From NCBI GenBank assembly GCA_017553505.1, contig JAFZLD010000015.1, forward strand, positions 62,001-126,000: DNA of 64,000 nt, given 5' to 3'. The notes below the pieces were generated by a model. That model saw only the letters and a program-made list of their open reading frames with translations, was not told where the DNA came from and did no database searches. This document shows, piece by piece, positions 53,825 to 61,498 of this stretch (positions are counted from its first letter, which is position 1; each line of letters begins with the position of its first letter). Both the position numbers and the translations under genes were made by a program. This stretch comes from Lachnospiraceae bacterium. Its GTDB lineage: Bacteria > Bacillota > Clostridia > Lachnospirales > Lachnospiraceae.

Positions 53825-54280
53825 ATGAGACTTCTCATTCAGCTTGTTAACCACGCATCCGTCACGGTGGATGGCAGGGCTACGGGTTCAATCGATAAGG
53901 GTTATCTTGTGTTTGTGGGCGTGTCCGATTCGGATACGGTTGATATTGCCGACAAGATGCTTAAGAAGCTTGTGAACTTAAGAATATTTAAGGATGAGAA
54001 CGACAAGACCAATTTGTCGATTAACGATGTGGGTGGATCCCTTCTTTGGGTATCGCAGTTTACGCTTTATGCGGATGCGAGAAAGGGCAACAGGCCTTCT
54101 TTTACCGGAGCAGGTGCGCCGGATCATGCCAATGCATTGTATGAGCACATGATTTCGGAGGCGAGAAACACCTATTCACTTAATACGCAAACAGGCGAGT
54201 TCGGAGCTGATATGAAGGTTAGTCTTGAGAATGAAGGACCATTTACGATTATGCTCGATTCGGACGAAATACTTAAATAA
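53825..54280 (+). CDS. dtd: D-aminoacyl-tRNA deacylase
   Basis: 151 aa, usual length. Hydrolyses D-amino acids from tRNA. Motifs: RLLIQLVNHASVTVDG at the start, SQFTLYADARKGNRPSFTGA (the SQxTL motif) and the C-terminal NEGPFTIMLDS, which corresponds to the usual NxGPVT and is here NEGPFT. An attenuator-like hairpin precedes it. Confidence 0.93.
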   Translation: MRLLIQLVNHASVTVDGRATGSIDKGYLVFVGVSDSDTVDIADKMLKKLVNLRIFKDENDKTNLSINDVGGSLLWVSQFTLYADARKGNRPSFTGAGAPDHANALYEHMISEARNTYSLNTQTGEFGADMKVSLENEGPFTIMLDSDEILK

Positions 54281-54298
54281 ATTTTGGGAGGATTTTTT

Positions 54299-55555
54299 AT
54301 GGACAAGGCATTTGTGGTAGGAGCGATTAATGCGTTCTTAACCGGAGAGACGGGAGTCTACGCTATTGAAGGAAAGGCAACCGGATTCGTAACACCGGGC
54401 GAGAACCTCTTGCTTACGGATCCCGGCAAGGACAAGGACCGTGTGCATCGCGTAACGGTTACCAAAGTATGCTTAAGAAGAGGCAAGGAGCTCGAGGCAG
54501 TAAGCAAAGCAGGCGAGTGTAACCTCTTAATATATTTTGAGTGTGAGGATAGTTTATCGCTTAGAAACGGTGTTGTGGTTCACTCAGAGAGCGCGGCACC
54601 CGAGGAAATAAGAAAAGCATATCTTAACGTTCTCGGTAATGTATTTGTAGTGGCAAGAGACTTAGACCTTAACGAGAAGGACTACAAGAATCTCGAACTT
54701 TCGGACCTTGCGGAGATTTGGATGTGCTTTTGGCGCTATCAGCTTAACAAGTCCAATAAGAAGGATGACGGGGACAAGTACTCCAAGCGTCTTGAAGGCC
54801 TTATGGATGCGGTATGCACTAAGCTTTTTGAACTTGACGGACTCAATGTAGTGTACTCGAAACGTACCAATGAGCCTTTCATGTTTAACCGTATCATAAA
54901 TCACAAGGACAAGGCATACTCAGCTACCATGCCCGATATTATGGTGCTTACAGAGGCTGTCAAGAATCGTGTTATGGCAGAGTTCAATCCTGAACTATAC
55001 GAGGTGAGACACATATCCAAGGACAATATGGTTCCTTTCCTCGGCGGATGCTTCTACATTAACGGTGCGGCAGGTGTGCGTATTAACAATACTGACGTAA
55101 GAATTCCTGCTGAGATGCTTGTGGAGAAGCCTGAAGATGACGGTACGGAGGCCGGCAATATCAGTAACCCGGATCTTGTGAAGTGGATTCTTTTGCTTAA
55201 TCAGATGGCTGATGCGGAGAGAAACGAGGAGTCGATTGCTTTCGGAATTTATGAGGGATACATGGAAGCTGAGCTTATGAAGGCTAAGTTCCTTATTCCC
55301 GCCAAGGATGAAGACGGCAAGCTCGGCGTGGCTGCTCAGAACGGACGCGGTGAGAGACCTGCGGCAAGACTTTATACAGACTGGGGCAAGCTTCGTCTGC
55401 TTTACGATCCTTCGTGGGCATGCCTTGTGCAGACGCTTGAAGAGGCTGAGGTCAGCTATGATGCGATAATTAACTATACCGGCGAGAACCGTATGGCGCT
55501 TTATGTATCGGAGGAGGACTTTAACCGTATTAAAGCAGGCTTTGTCAAGAAATGA
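54299..55555 (+). CDS. Hypothetical protein with SseB-like C-terminal region
   Basis: 418 aa from ATG 54299 (GGGAGGA at 54285-54291). The N-terminal ~170 residues are unassigned. The C-terminal ~120 residues (AKFLIPAKDEDGKLGVAA, ARLYTDWGKLRLLYDPSWAC, ALYVSEEDFNRIK) resemble the SseB/enhanced-serine-sensitivity domain common in Firmicute orphan proteins. Lies 18 nt after dtd and 7 nt before the next start, so likely an operon. Function unknown. Confidence 0.65.
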   Translation: MDKAFVVGAINAFLTGETGVYAIEGKATGFVTPGENLLLTDPGKDKDRVHRVTVTKVCLRRGKELEAVSKAGECNLLIYFECEDSLSLRNGVVVHSESAAPEEIRKAYLNVLGNVFVVARDLDLNEKDYKNLELSDLAEIWMCFWRYQLNKSNKKDDGDKYSKRLEGLMDAVCTKLFELDGLNVVYSKRTNEPFMFNRIINHKDKAYSATMPDIMVLTEAVKNRVMAEFNPELYEVRHISKDNMVPFLGGCFYINGAAGVRINNTDVRIPAEMLVEKPEDDGTEAGNISNPDLVKWILLLNQMADAERNEESIAFGIYEGYMEAELMKAKFLIPAKDEDGKLGVAAQNGRGERPAARLYTDWGKLRLLYDPSWACLVQTLEEAEVSYDAIINYTGENRMALYVSEEDFNRIKAGFVKK

Positions 55556-55562
55556 GGCGCTG

Positions 55563-57092
55563 ATGATTAAGGACATTTCCAAGGTTAAAAAGTATGATGT
55601 GTTTGAAAGGGTGTTTACCGGCAAGACTGACGGCAATCCTTTCATCGATTACGATATTAAGGCTGTTTTTAAAGGCGAGCACGAGGAGGTAGAAGTAAAC
55701 GGCTTCTACGATGGCTTCGGCAATTACGTGGTTCGTTTTATGCCTTCCTATGAGGGTATGTACGAGTATACCGTGACAGGTTCTTTTGCCGATGAAGCTT
55801 ACAGCGGGACGATTAAAGTAACTGCGGCGGATAAGAAGAATCACGGACCGGTGCGGGTTACCGATAAGTTCCACTTTTCCTATGATGACGGAACGCCTTA
55901 TTACAGCGTGGGCACTACGTGCTATGTGTGGGAGTTAAGAGAGGACAAACTCATCGCAGAGACACTTAAGAGCCTCGACAAAGCAGGCTTTAACAAGATT
56001 CGTTTCTGCATATTCCCCAAGCACTACGTGTACAATCTTGATGAGCCGAGGTCATATCCTTTTGAGGGTACGCCTGTGGGCAGTTATCTCATTACGCCTG
56101 AGAACTTTATGGATTATGATTATAAGACCGTCGGCAATAACTGGGATTTTGACAGATTCAATCCCGCGCACTTTCAGCATATCGAGAAGTGCATTAAGGA
56201 GCTTAAGAAAATCGGTGTGGAAGCGGATTTAATAGTATTCCACCCTTACGACAGATGGGGCTTTTCGAATCTCCCACGTGAGGTTGAGGTAAGGTACCTT
56301 GACTATATAATCAACAGATTCGCGGCGTACTCAAATGTCTGGTGGTCCATGGCCAATGAATTCGACATACTGCCTAACCGTGATGATTCCGTATGGAACT
56401 TCTACGGCAATTATTTCAAGGAGCATGATCCTTACGGACACCTTCGTTCGATTCATAATTGTCTTAGGGTATTCGACCACAGTGAGCCCTGGATTACACA
56501 TGTAAGCTACCAGCGCACCGACCTTTACAAGACGGCCGAGGATACCGACGGACTCAGAGACAAGTACGGTAAGCCTGTGGTACTTGATGAGATAGCTTAT
56601 GAAGGCAACATTCAGTGCGGCTGGGGTAACATCCCCGGCGAGGAGATGGTCAGACGTTTCTGGGAAGGAGCTATGCGCGGAGGCTATCCGGGCCATGGTG
56701 AGACATTCCTTAATGACGAGGGCATCCTCTGGTGGTCGCACGGCGGCAAGCTTCGAGGCGAGAGCTGGAAGAGAGTTAAGTTCTTACTTAAGATTCTCAG
56801 TGAGACTCCGGGCCACGGACTTAAGAAAGTTCCCGCCGAGTGGGACTGCGTTACGGCCGTATGCGAGGATGATGCGATAGAGGCAGAGACCGGCTATCGC
56901 ATAGACTATTACAGCTTCATGCGCCCGGGCTACAGAGAGTTTAACATAAAGGACGACTACCTCTACGAAGTCGAGGTAATAGATACATGGGACATGACTG
57001 TTAAGAAAGTCGGCACGTTCTCCGGTAAGTTCAAGATTGAGCTTCCCGGCAAGCCTTATATGGCAATAAGACTTAAGAAGGTATTGAAATAA
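55563..57092 (+). CDS. DUF5060-type putative glycoside hydrolase
   Basis: 509 aa from ATG 55563. N-terminal beta-sandwich (~1-85: FERVFTGKTDGNPFIDYDIKAVF, YVVRFMPSYEGMYEYTVTGSF) matches DUF5060. Then a TIM-barrel domain resembling DUF4038/apiosidase-type hydrolases (FHFSYDDGTPYYSVGTTCYVW, WWSMANEFDILPNR with a candidate catalytic Glu, KPVVLDEIAYEGN with a second). A small C-terminal domain (DUF5605-like, ~430-509) ends it. No signal peptide. Fits the plant cell wall theme, but its sugar substrate is not predictable. Confidence 0.82.
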   Translation: MIKDISKVKKYDVFERVFTGKTDGNPFIDYDIKAVFKGEHEEVEVNGFYDGFGNYVVRFMPSYEGMYEYTVTGSFADEAYSGTIKVTAADKKNHGPVRVTDKFHFSYDDGTPYYSVGTTCYVWELREDKLIAETLKSLDKAGFNKIRFCIFPKHYVYNLDEPRSYPFEGTPVGSYLITPENFMDYDYKTVGNNWDFDRFNPAHFQHIEKCIKELKKIGVEADLIVFHPYDRWGFSNLPREVEVRYLDYIINRFAAYSNVWWSMANEFDILPNRDDSVWNFYGNYFKEHDPYGHLRSIHNCLRVFDHSEPWITHVSYQRTDLYKTAEDTDGLRDKYGKPVVLDEIAYEGNIQCGWGNIPGEEMVRRFWEGAMRGGYPGHGETFLNDEGILWWSHGGKLRGESWKRVKFLLKILSETPGHGLKKVPAEWDCVTAVCEDDAIEAETGYRIDYYSFMRPGYREFNIKDDYLYEVEVIDTWDMTVKKVGTFSGKFKIELPGKPYMAIRLKKVLK

Positions 57093-57202
57093 TATATGGA
57101 TTAAGGCACCGCGAACCGGTGTCTTTTTCTTTGAATTAGACGGCAAAAGAAGGTACTCGTTGCGAAAATATTAAAGATTTGTTTAAATTGACAGATAATT
57201 TG

Positions 57203-57230
57203 TTGACTAACCTTCATATTGTGGTAAAAT
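57203..57230 (+). promoter_or_regulatory. Promoter of phosphoribosyltransferase-like gene
   Basis: TTGACT (57203-57208), 16-nt spacer, TAAAAT (57225-57230). Confidence 0.65.
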
Positions 57231-57299
57231 GGAATCAAGGACAGAGGTACAATCTCATACCGAGAACGGGGTAAACTTTTCACATACGGAGGATACAGC

Positions 57300-57944
57300 A
57301 TGGAACAACGCATGACATCTATTTATTCTAAGAAGTTTCCCGACATCAAAATCAGGGTAATTCCCGGACATTTCGTTACTTCGCACTCCCACATCAATTA
57401 CTACATCGATATGACTATGACCAAGATGAGAGCCAGCGAAGCCAAGAATGTAGCCAAAGCCATTGCTTCCAAGTACTCATCCAACACCATCGTGGACACC
57501 ATCGTATGTATGGACGGAAGCGAAGTTATCGGCGCTTATCTTGCCGATGAGCTTACCAGAGCCGGCATCATTTCCATGAACGCCCACAAGACGATTTACG
57601 TTGTAAGCCCCGAGTTTAACTCGACAGGTCAGATTATCTTCAGACAGAATCTGGTTCCCATGATTGAAGGCAAGAACGTATTCCTGCTTCTTGCATCCAC
57701 CACCACCGGTATGACGCTTCACAGATGTCTTGAGTGTATCAACTACTACGGTGGCCACATTACAGGTATCACGTCCGTATTCAGCATGATTAATTCAATC
57801 TGCGGCATCCACGTTTCATCGCTGTTTAAAGCAGGCGACCTTCCGGACTACAAAGCATACAATCACGGCGAGTGCCCGATGTGCGACGCTAAGGTTCCGA
57901 TTGATGCATTTGTAAATGGTTACGGATACTCGCAACTTAAGTAA
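57300..57944 (+). CDS. Phosphoribosyltransferase-domain protein (orotate PRTase-like)
   Basis: 214 aa from ATG 57300 (GGAGGATA upstream). A PRTase-like fold is suggested by IVDTIVCMDGSEVIGAYLADEL and KNVFLLLASTTTGMTLHRCLECINYYGG. The second is the equivalent of the PRPP-binding loop, but the acidic pair is replaced by LASTTTG, so it may be regulatory rather than catalytic. The tail HGECPMCDAKVPIDAFVNGYG has two close Cys. True substrate unknown. Own promoter and terminator. Confidence 0.7.
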   Translation: MEQRMTSIYSKKFPDIKIRVIPGHFVTSHSHINYYIDMTMTKMRASEAKNVAKAIASKYSSNTIVDTIVCMDGSEVIGAYLADELTRAGIISMNAHKTIYVVSPEFNSTGQIIFRQNLVPMIEGKNVFLLLASTTTGMTLHRCLECINYYGGHITGITSVFSMINSICGIHVSSLFKAGDLPDYKAYNHGECPMCDAKVPIDAFVNGYGYSQLK

Positions 57945-57962
57945 AAAGAAAGAATAGGATTG

Positions 57963-58000
57963 GAGCTACTTAGGAGAATAACCTGAGTAGCTCTTTTTTT
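57963..58000 (+). terminator. Terminator after PRTase-like gene
   Basis: GAGCTACTTAGG and CCTGAGTAGCTC perfect arms, loop AGAATAA, then T7. Confidence 0.92.
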
Positions 58001-58293
58001 GCGGGTTTTTAAAATTAGTTCAGTCTTGATAGAAGAGTGAAGTGATTTGTGCGCGCTGCTCAGATGAAAATGTTGGTGAATGATTGACATAATAGCGGAT
58101 GAATGAAAGAAATGCGACAGATATGGTGCGAGAATGTGTAATAGTGGTGTAATAGGGTCAATAATGTGCGAAAAAATATAAAAATGTAGCATATTGATAT
58201 TTACAAACTGCAGAAAATGGTGCAAACTAATAGTAGCGGAGTTGCATTAGGACATAATAATACACATAACATCTAGAAAAGGAGAATATTGTT
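58001..58293. other. AT-rich intergenic leader of the secreted-protein cassette
   Basis: No gene seen. Short scattered words (TGCGA, GTAATAG, GGTG) recur without fixed spacing. A TTGACA at about 58083 has no clear -10 partner. A GAAAAGGAG site lies just before the next ATG. Confidence 0.4.
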
Positions 58294-58716
58294 ATGAAAA
58301 AAGTTTTATCACTGGTGCTTGTTGTTTTAACTCTTGTATTTATTGTTTCAACACCACTAACCTCAAATGCCAGTCAACATGGCTCGCATTCGGTATCTTT
58401 CTCTTATTGGTTTGGAAGTGTTACAACTACAATAGACTGGGATTACGAATATGGTGTAAAAATTAAGGAAAGCACCGGATATTCTGCAGCTACTGGATTG
58501 TGCATTCTTGCATACACATATCGGTATAAGAATTGGGAAGATATAACTCACTATTTTAAAACGATAGTATACAGGAGCCTTACAGCAGGTATTTCTATAG
58601 GGGATGTTGTAGGTGGTACTGTAGGAGGAGATTTAGTTTGGATATCGGATACGTACTATTCCTTTGTGACAAACAAAGGTAATGCCGCCTCTTCGCATGA
58701 TGAGACTTTTGAATAG
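58294..58716 (+). CDS. Small secreted protein of unknown function (ABC-associated)
   Basis: 140 aa. Sec signal peptide: KK, then LSLVLVVLTLVFIVSTPL, likely cleaved after the SNA region (about residue 27). The mature ~113 residues are aromatic- and Gly-rich (SYWFGSVTTTIDWDYEYG, YRSLTAGISIGDVVGGTVGG, SDTYYSFVTN) with a single Cys. The layout of secreted small protein, attenuator, ABC ATPase and two permeases resembles bacteriocin-plus-immunity loci such as the lactococcin 972 type. No clear sequence match to that family is visible. AT-rich codon use differs from flanking genes and suggests acquisition. Confidence 0.6.
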   Translation: MKKVLSLVLVVLTLVFIVSTPLTSNASQHGSHSVSFSYWFGSVTTTIDWDYEYGVKIKESTGYSAATGLCILAYTYRYKNWEDITHYFKTIVYRSLTAGISIGDVVGGTVGGDLVWISDTYYSFVTNKGNAASSHDETFE

Positions 58717-58749
58717 CTACATTACGGTATAGAAAAACAATTATAGAAT

Positions 58750-58785
58750 CTATCTCAGCAGGCAATATTGCTGAGATAGATTTTT
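58750..58785 (+). terminator. Terminator/attenuator between secreted protein and ABC genes
   Basis: Perfect 11-bp arms CTATCTCAGCA and TGCTGAGATAG, 8-nt loop, then ATTTTTT. Confidence 0.88.
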
Positions 58786-58795
58786 TGGGGTGAAT

Positions 58796-59461
58796 ATGGT
58801 TACTTTAACTGATTTTGAAAAGAAATATGGAAATAAAATCATAATTAGATGTGATTCACTTTGCTTTAATAGTGGCAAAATTTCGTTTTTGATGGCACCA
58901 AATGGAGCGGGAAAAACTACCCTGTTGAAATGCATTACTGCACTTGAACAATATGAAGGACAAATAATGATAAATGATAAAGAGAACACAGATAATTTGG
59001 AAGAGTGCCTTGTTATTTGGGATGATTGCCCCTTCATTGATACACTATCAGGGCTTAAAAACTTGCTAATTCTTTCGGAAAATAAAAAGAGCAATAAGGA
59101 AATATTTGATATAGCTATTAAACATCTTAACGAGGAACTTCTAAGAAGACGTGTACGGACTTATTCATACGGGCAACGCAAGAGACTTGCTTTAGCTTTA
59201 GCAGAGATATTAAATCCGACAGTGCTGATAATGGATGAGATTTCAAACGGTTTGGACTTTGATACTATGCAGGAGTTACAAAAAAAATTGAAAGAGTTAT
59301 CTGTCAACAGAACGATAATACTAACGGGACATCAATTCGGATTTTACGAGAAGATATATGACGATCTATACATAATCAAGGATGGCGTGATTATAAAAGA
59401 GAATTCTGTTGGCAGAAAATCATTAGAGGAGGTATATTGTGAAACTCTCCATATTAACTGA
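58796..59461 (+). CDS. ABC transporter ATP-binding protein
   Basis: 221 aa from ATG 58796 (GTG 58790 is also possible). Walker A MAPNGAGKTTLLK, signature YSYGQRKRLALALAE (SYGQ in place of LSGGQ), Walker B VLIMDEISNGLDFDT, H-loop TGHQF. Small single-domain ATPase of the type that pairs with separate export or immunity permeases. Overlaps the next gene by 23 nt. Confidence 0.9.
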   Translation: MVTLTDFEKKYGNKIIIRCDSLCFNSGKISFLMAPNGAGKTTLLKCITALEQYEGQIMINDKENTDNLEECLVIWDDCPFIDTLSGLKNLLILSENKKSNKEIFDIAIKHLNEELLRRRVRTYSYGQRKRLALALAEILNPTVLIMDEISNGLDFDTMQELQKKLKELSVNRTIILTGHQFGFYEKIYDDLYIIKDGVIIKENSVGRKSLEEVYCETLHIN

Positions 59462-60362
59462 TTTAAAAGCTTGGATTTATTCGGGTAGAATAATGATGCC
59501 GTTAGCTATAGTTGCTTTTCTGTTTTCATTATCTGTTTTGGGTTCGTATAGGTTTTTTGTCGCCGGTAACAATTTTTTCCTTCGTGAGGAAGAGGATGCG
59601 ATTGAACAGGGCTTGTATGATGAATATGTATCGGCATTTAGCAAAACATCGGATAATACATTGTATGATAATGAACTGCTTGTCAGTGATTTAGAAAAAA
59701 CTGGATCTAATCTTCACGCGTTGAGTCCTAAACACGCCTTATCGTATTGTATGGAGATGGGATATTTCTTTTTTCCTTTTTTAATGACTGTCTTTGGAGC
59801 GTATACGGTAAAGGCTGATATGAGCAGTAAGATTATGCGGTTTAGAGCGGCAAGAGAAGGACGTTGGGCCTATTTCTGGGGAAAGCAGATTGTTCTTTTT
59901 GTTTTGATAATTGGATGTGTAATAGTGGGGATTATAACAGATTTTTGTATTTCGCTGGTAACCTTTGCAGGCATTAATAAGAAACAAGTTTTTAGTCTGA
60001 TAGATATTTCGGGTAATAAATATCCGAATCTGGGAAACAACCTGGGGCAAGTGGCTTTTTTTGTTTTCTTTATTTTACTCTTCTTGGAACTTGGCTTTAG
60101 TTTGGCTTTCATTTCAAAGTCACTTTTAATTCCGACGGTGATAGCAATTTTTGTATTTTATGTAATGCCCATGTATAAATACAGCCCTCTTAATGCACTG
60201 ACAAATGTTTTTGCTCCATTATGCGATTTTCAGGGAATTGTACATTTTAAGTGCATCCCTATTGATTCACTTTCAGCTTTTTCTATTATACTATTGTTAC
60301 TAATCATCCCGCTTTTTTCGGCTGTATTGTTTAATAAATTTAGAAGCATGTATAAGTTTTGA
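59439..60362 (+). CDS. ABC transporter permease subunit
   Basis: 307 aa from GTG 59439 (GAGGAGGT upstream), overlapping the ATPase end by 23 nt. About six hydrophobic segments with a ~60-residue extracytoplasmic loop after TM1 (residues 40-105). It is paralogous to the next gene: both share an SGRI/TGRI start, HALSPKHAL/HALSPHNAL, YFFFPFLMTVFGA/YLFPVIMTILGA and RAAREGRW/RVSREGKW. Probably forms a heterodimer. Confidence 0.82.
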   Translation: MKLSILTDLKAWIYSGRIMMPLAIVAFLFSLSVLGSYRFFVAGNNFFLREEEDAIEQGLYDEYVSAFSKTSDNTLYDNELLVSDLEKTGSNLHALSPKHALSYCMEMGYFFFPFLMTVFGAYTVKADMSSKIMRFRAAREGRWAYFWGKQIVLFVLIIGCVIVGIITDFCISLVTFAGINKKQVFSLIDISGNKYPNLGNNLGQVAFFVFFILLFLELGFSLAFISKSLLIPTVIAIFVFYVMPMYKYSPLNALTNVFAPLCDFQGIVHFKCIPIDSLSAFSIILLLLIIPLFSAVLFNKFRSMYKF

Positions 60363-60371
60363 GAGGGCTAA

Positions 60372-61289
60372 ATGCGTAATTCATTTAAAGCAGAACTTAA
60401 AATGTGGTTTCATACGGGAAGAATTATTGTTACATTAGGTGTGCTTTTGGGGGCAGATGTTTTTTTTACTGCATTAGGCATTTCATCAATTGAGGAGAAG
60501 ATAAAAGCGTTTACTTTTTCGATAAATATGATTTCTTCCGATACGGAAATTTATAGAATTCTTCAGGAGCCACTTATTTACGAAGACGGAAGTGTAAATG
60601 CTGTTCTTAAAAATAAGATGGATATTGAAATGACATTACATGCTTTATCCCCTCATAATGCACTGTTATTTTGTACAGAAGTGGGGTTTTATCTATTTCC
60701 GGTAATAATGACTATCTTAGGGGCGCAAGCAGTATGTCAGGAATATTCAACCGGTGTGATGCGAGTAAGAGTATCAAGGGAAGGAAAATGGAAGTATTTT
60801 GTTGCAAAGCAGACTGTAATGATTTTAGTAGCAATTGGATTGATTTCTATGGCAACGTTACTATACAGAATAGGTTCAAAGTTTTTCTTTGATATTGCAA
60901 AAAAACATGCGTATTTGAAGTATATTGATACTTCCGAGGGGAACTATTCAGATACTGGAAATATATTGTATCTGGTATTGTTTTTTGCCTTATGCATTAT
61001 TATATTTTTGGAAATTGGATTTAGTATAGGTTATCTTTTTAAATCATCTATAATTCCTAGTGCTATTGTTGGCTTCTTATGGTTCATAAATATTATACCG
61101 CTAGACTATGGTCCTAAGAATGCAATATATAATGTCGCAAATAGGTTGTCACGTTTTGATGGATTTGTGCCAAATGGAATGGTGTCGGTAATTACTAATT
61201 TTTCGGCAAGTATTGTCATTGTGATTACGCTCATGCTCCCATTGATAGTGGCATTTTTTACGTGGAATAAAAGAAGTTTCTATAAATAG
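60372..61289 (+). CDS. ABC transporter permease subunit, paralog of 59439
   Basis: 305 aa. Same topology and shared motifs as the preceding permease (LHALSPHNAL, RVRVSREGKWKYFVAKQ, EIGFSIGYLFKSSIIPSAIVG). It completes a three-gene ABC unit with the ATPase at 58796. Self-protection or export of the secreted protein or a related toxin is a plausible role. A lantibiotic-type EF/G immunity transporter is an alternative, though no lantibiotic gene is nearby. Confidence 0.82.
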   Translation: MRNSFKAELKMWFHTGRIIVTLGVLLGADVFFTALGISSIEEKIKAFTFSINMISSDTEIYRILQEPLIYEDGSVNAVLKNKMDIEMTLHALSPHNALLFCTEVGFYLFPVIMTILGAQAVCQEYSTGVMRVRVSREGKWKYFVAKQTVMILVAIGLISMATLLYRIGSKFFFDIAKKHAYLKYIDTSEGNYSDTGNILYLVLFFALCIIIFLEIGFSIGYLFKSSIIPSAIVGFLWFINIIPLDYGPKNAIYNVANRLSRFDGFVPNGMVSVITNFSASIVIVITLMLPLIVAFFTWNKRSFYK

Positions 61290-61419
61290 AAAGGGAGAGA
61301 AAAAGTTGCAAGGGTCGCAATCGAGAATTGCTTTTGCGGCTTAAAATACTTCAGAACATAGATGTGGTCCAAAATGCTTTAAATATATGGAAAAATCAAT
61401 CAACTCAAACTCTTTTGTG

Positions 61420-61448
61420 TTGATTTCTGAAAACTTTATTTGTATAAT
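61420..61448 (+). promoter_or_regulatory. Promoter of GAF hybrid kinase gene
   Basis: TTGATT (61420-61425), 17-nt spacer, TATAAT (61443-61448). The region 61290-61498 has no other feature seen. Confidence 0.8.
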
Positions 61449-61498
61449 ATACTCACATTGGTGTATATGGGTTCTACTTTTGTTACATCGGAGAACCT

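Noticed and set aside
58110-58170. Recurring TGCGA words similar to the 790-1130 array motif
   Set aside because: No GCATGT partner and no constant spacing; probably chance in AT-rich DNA.
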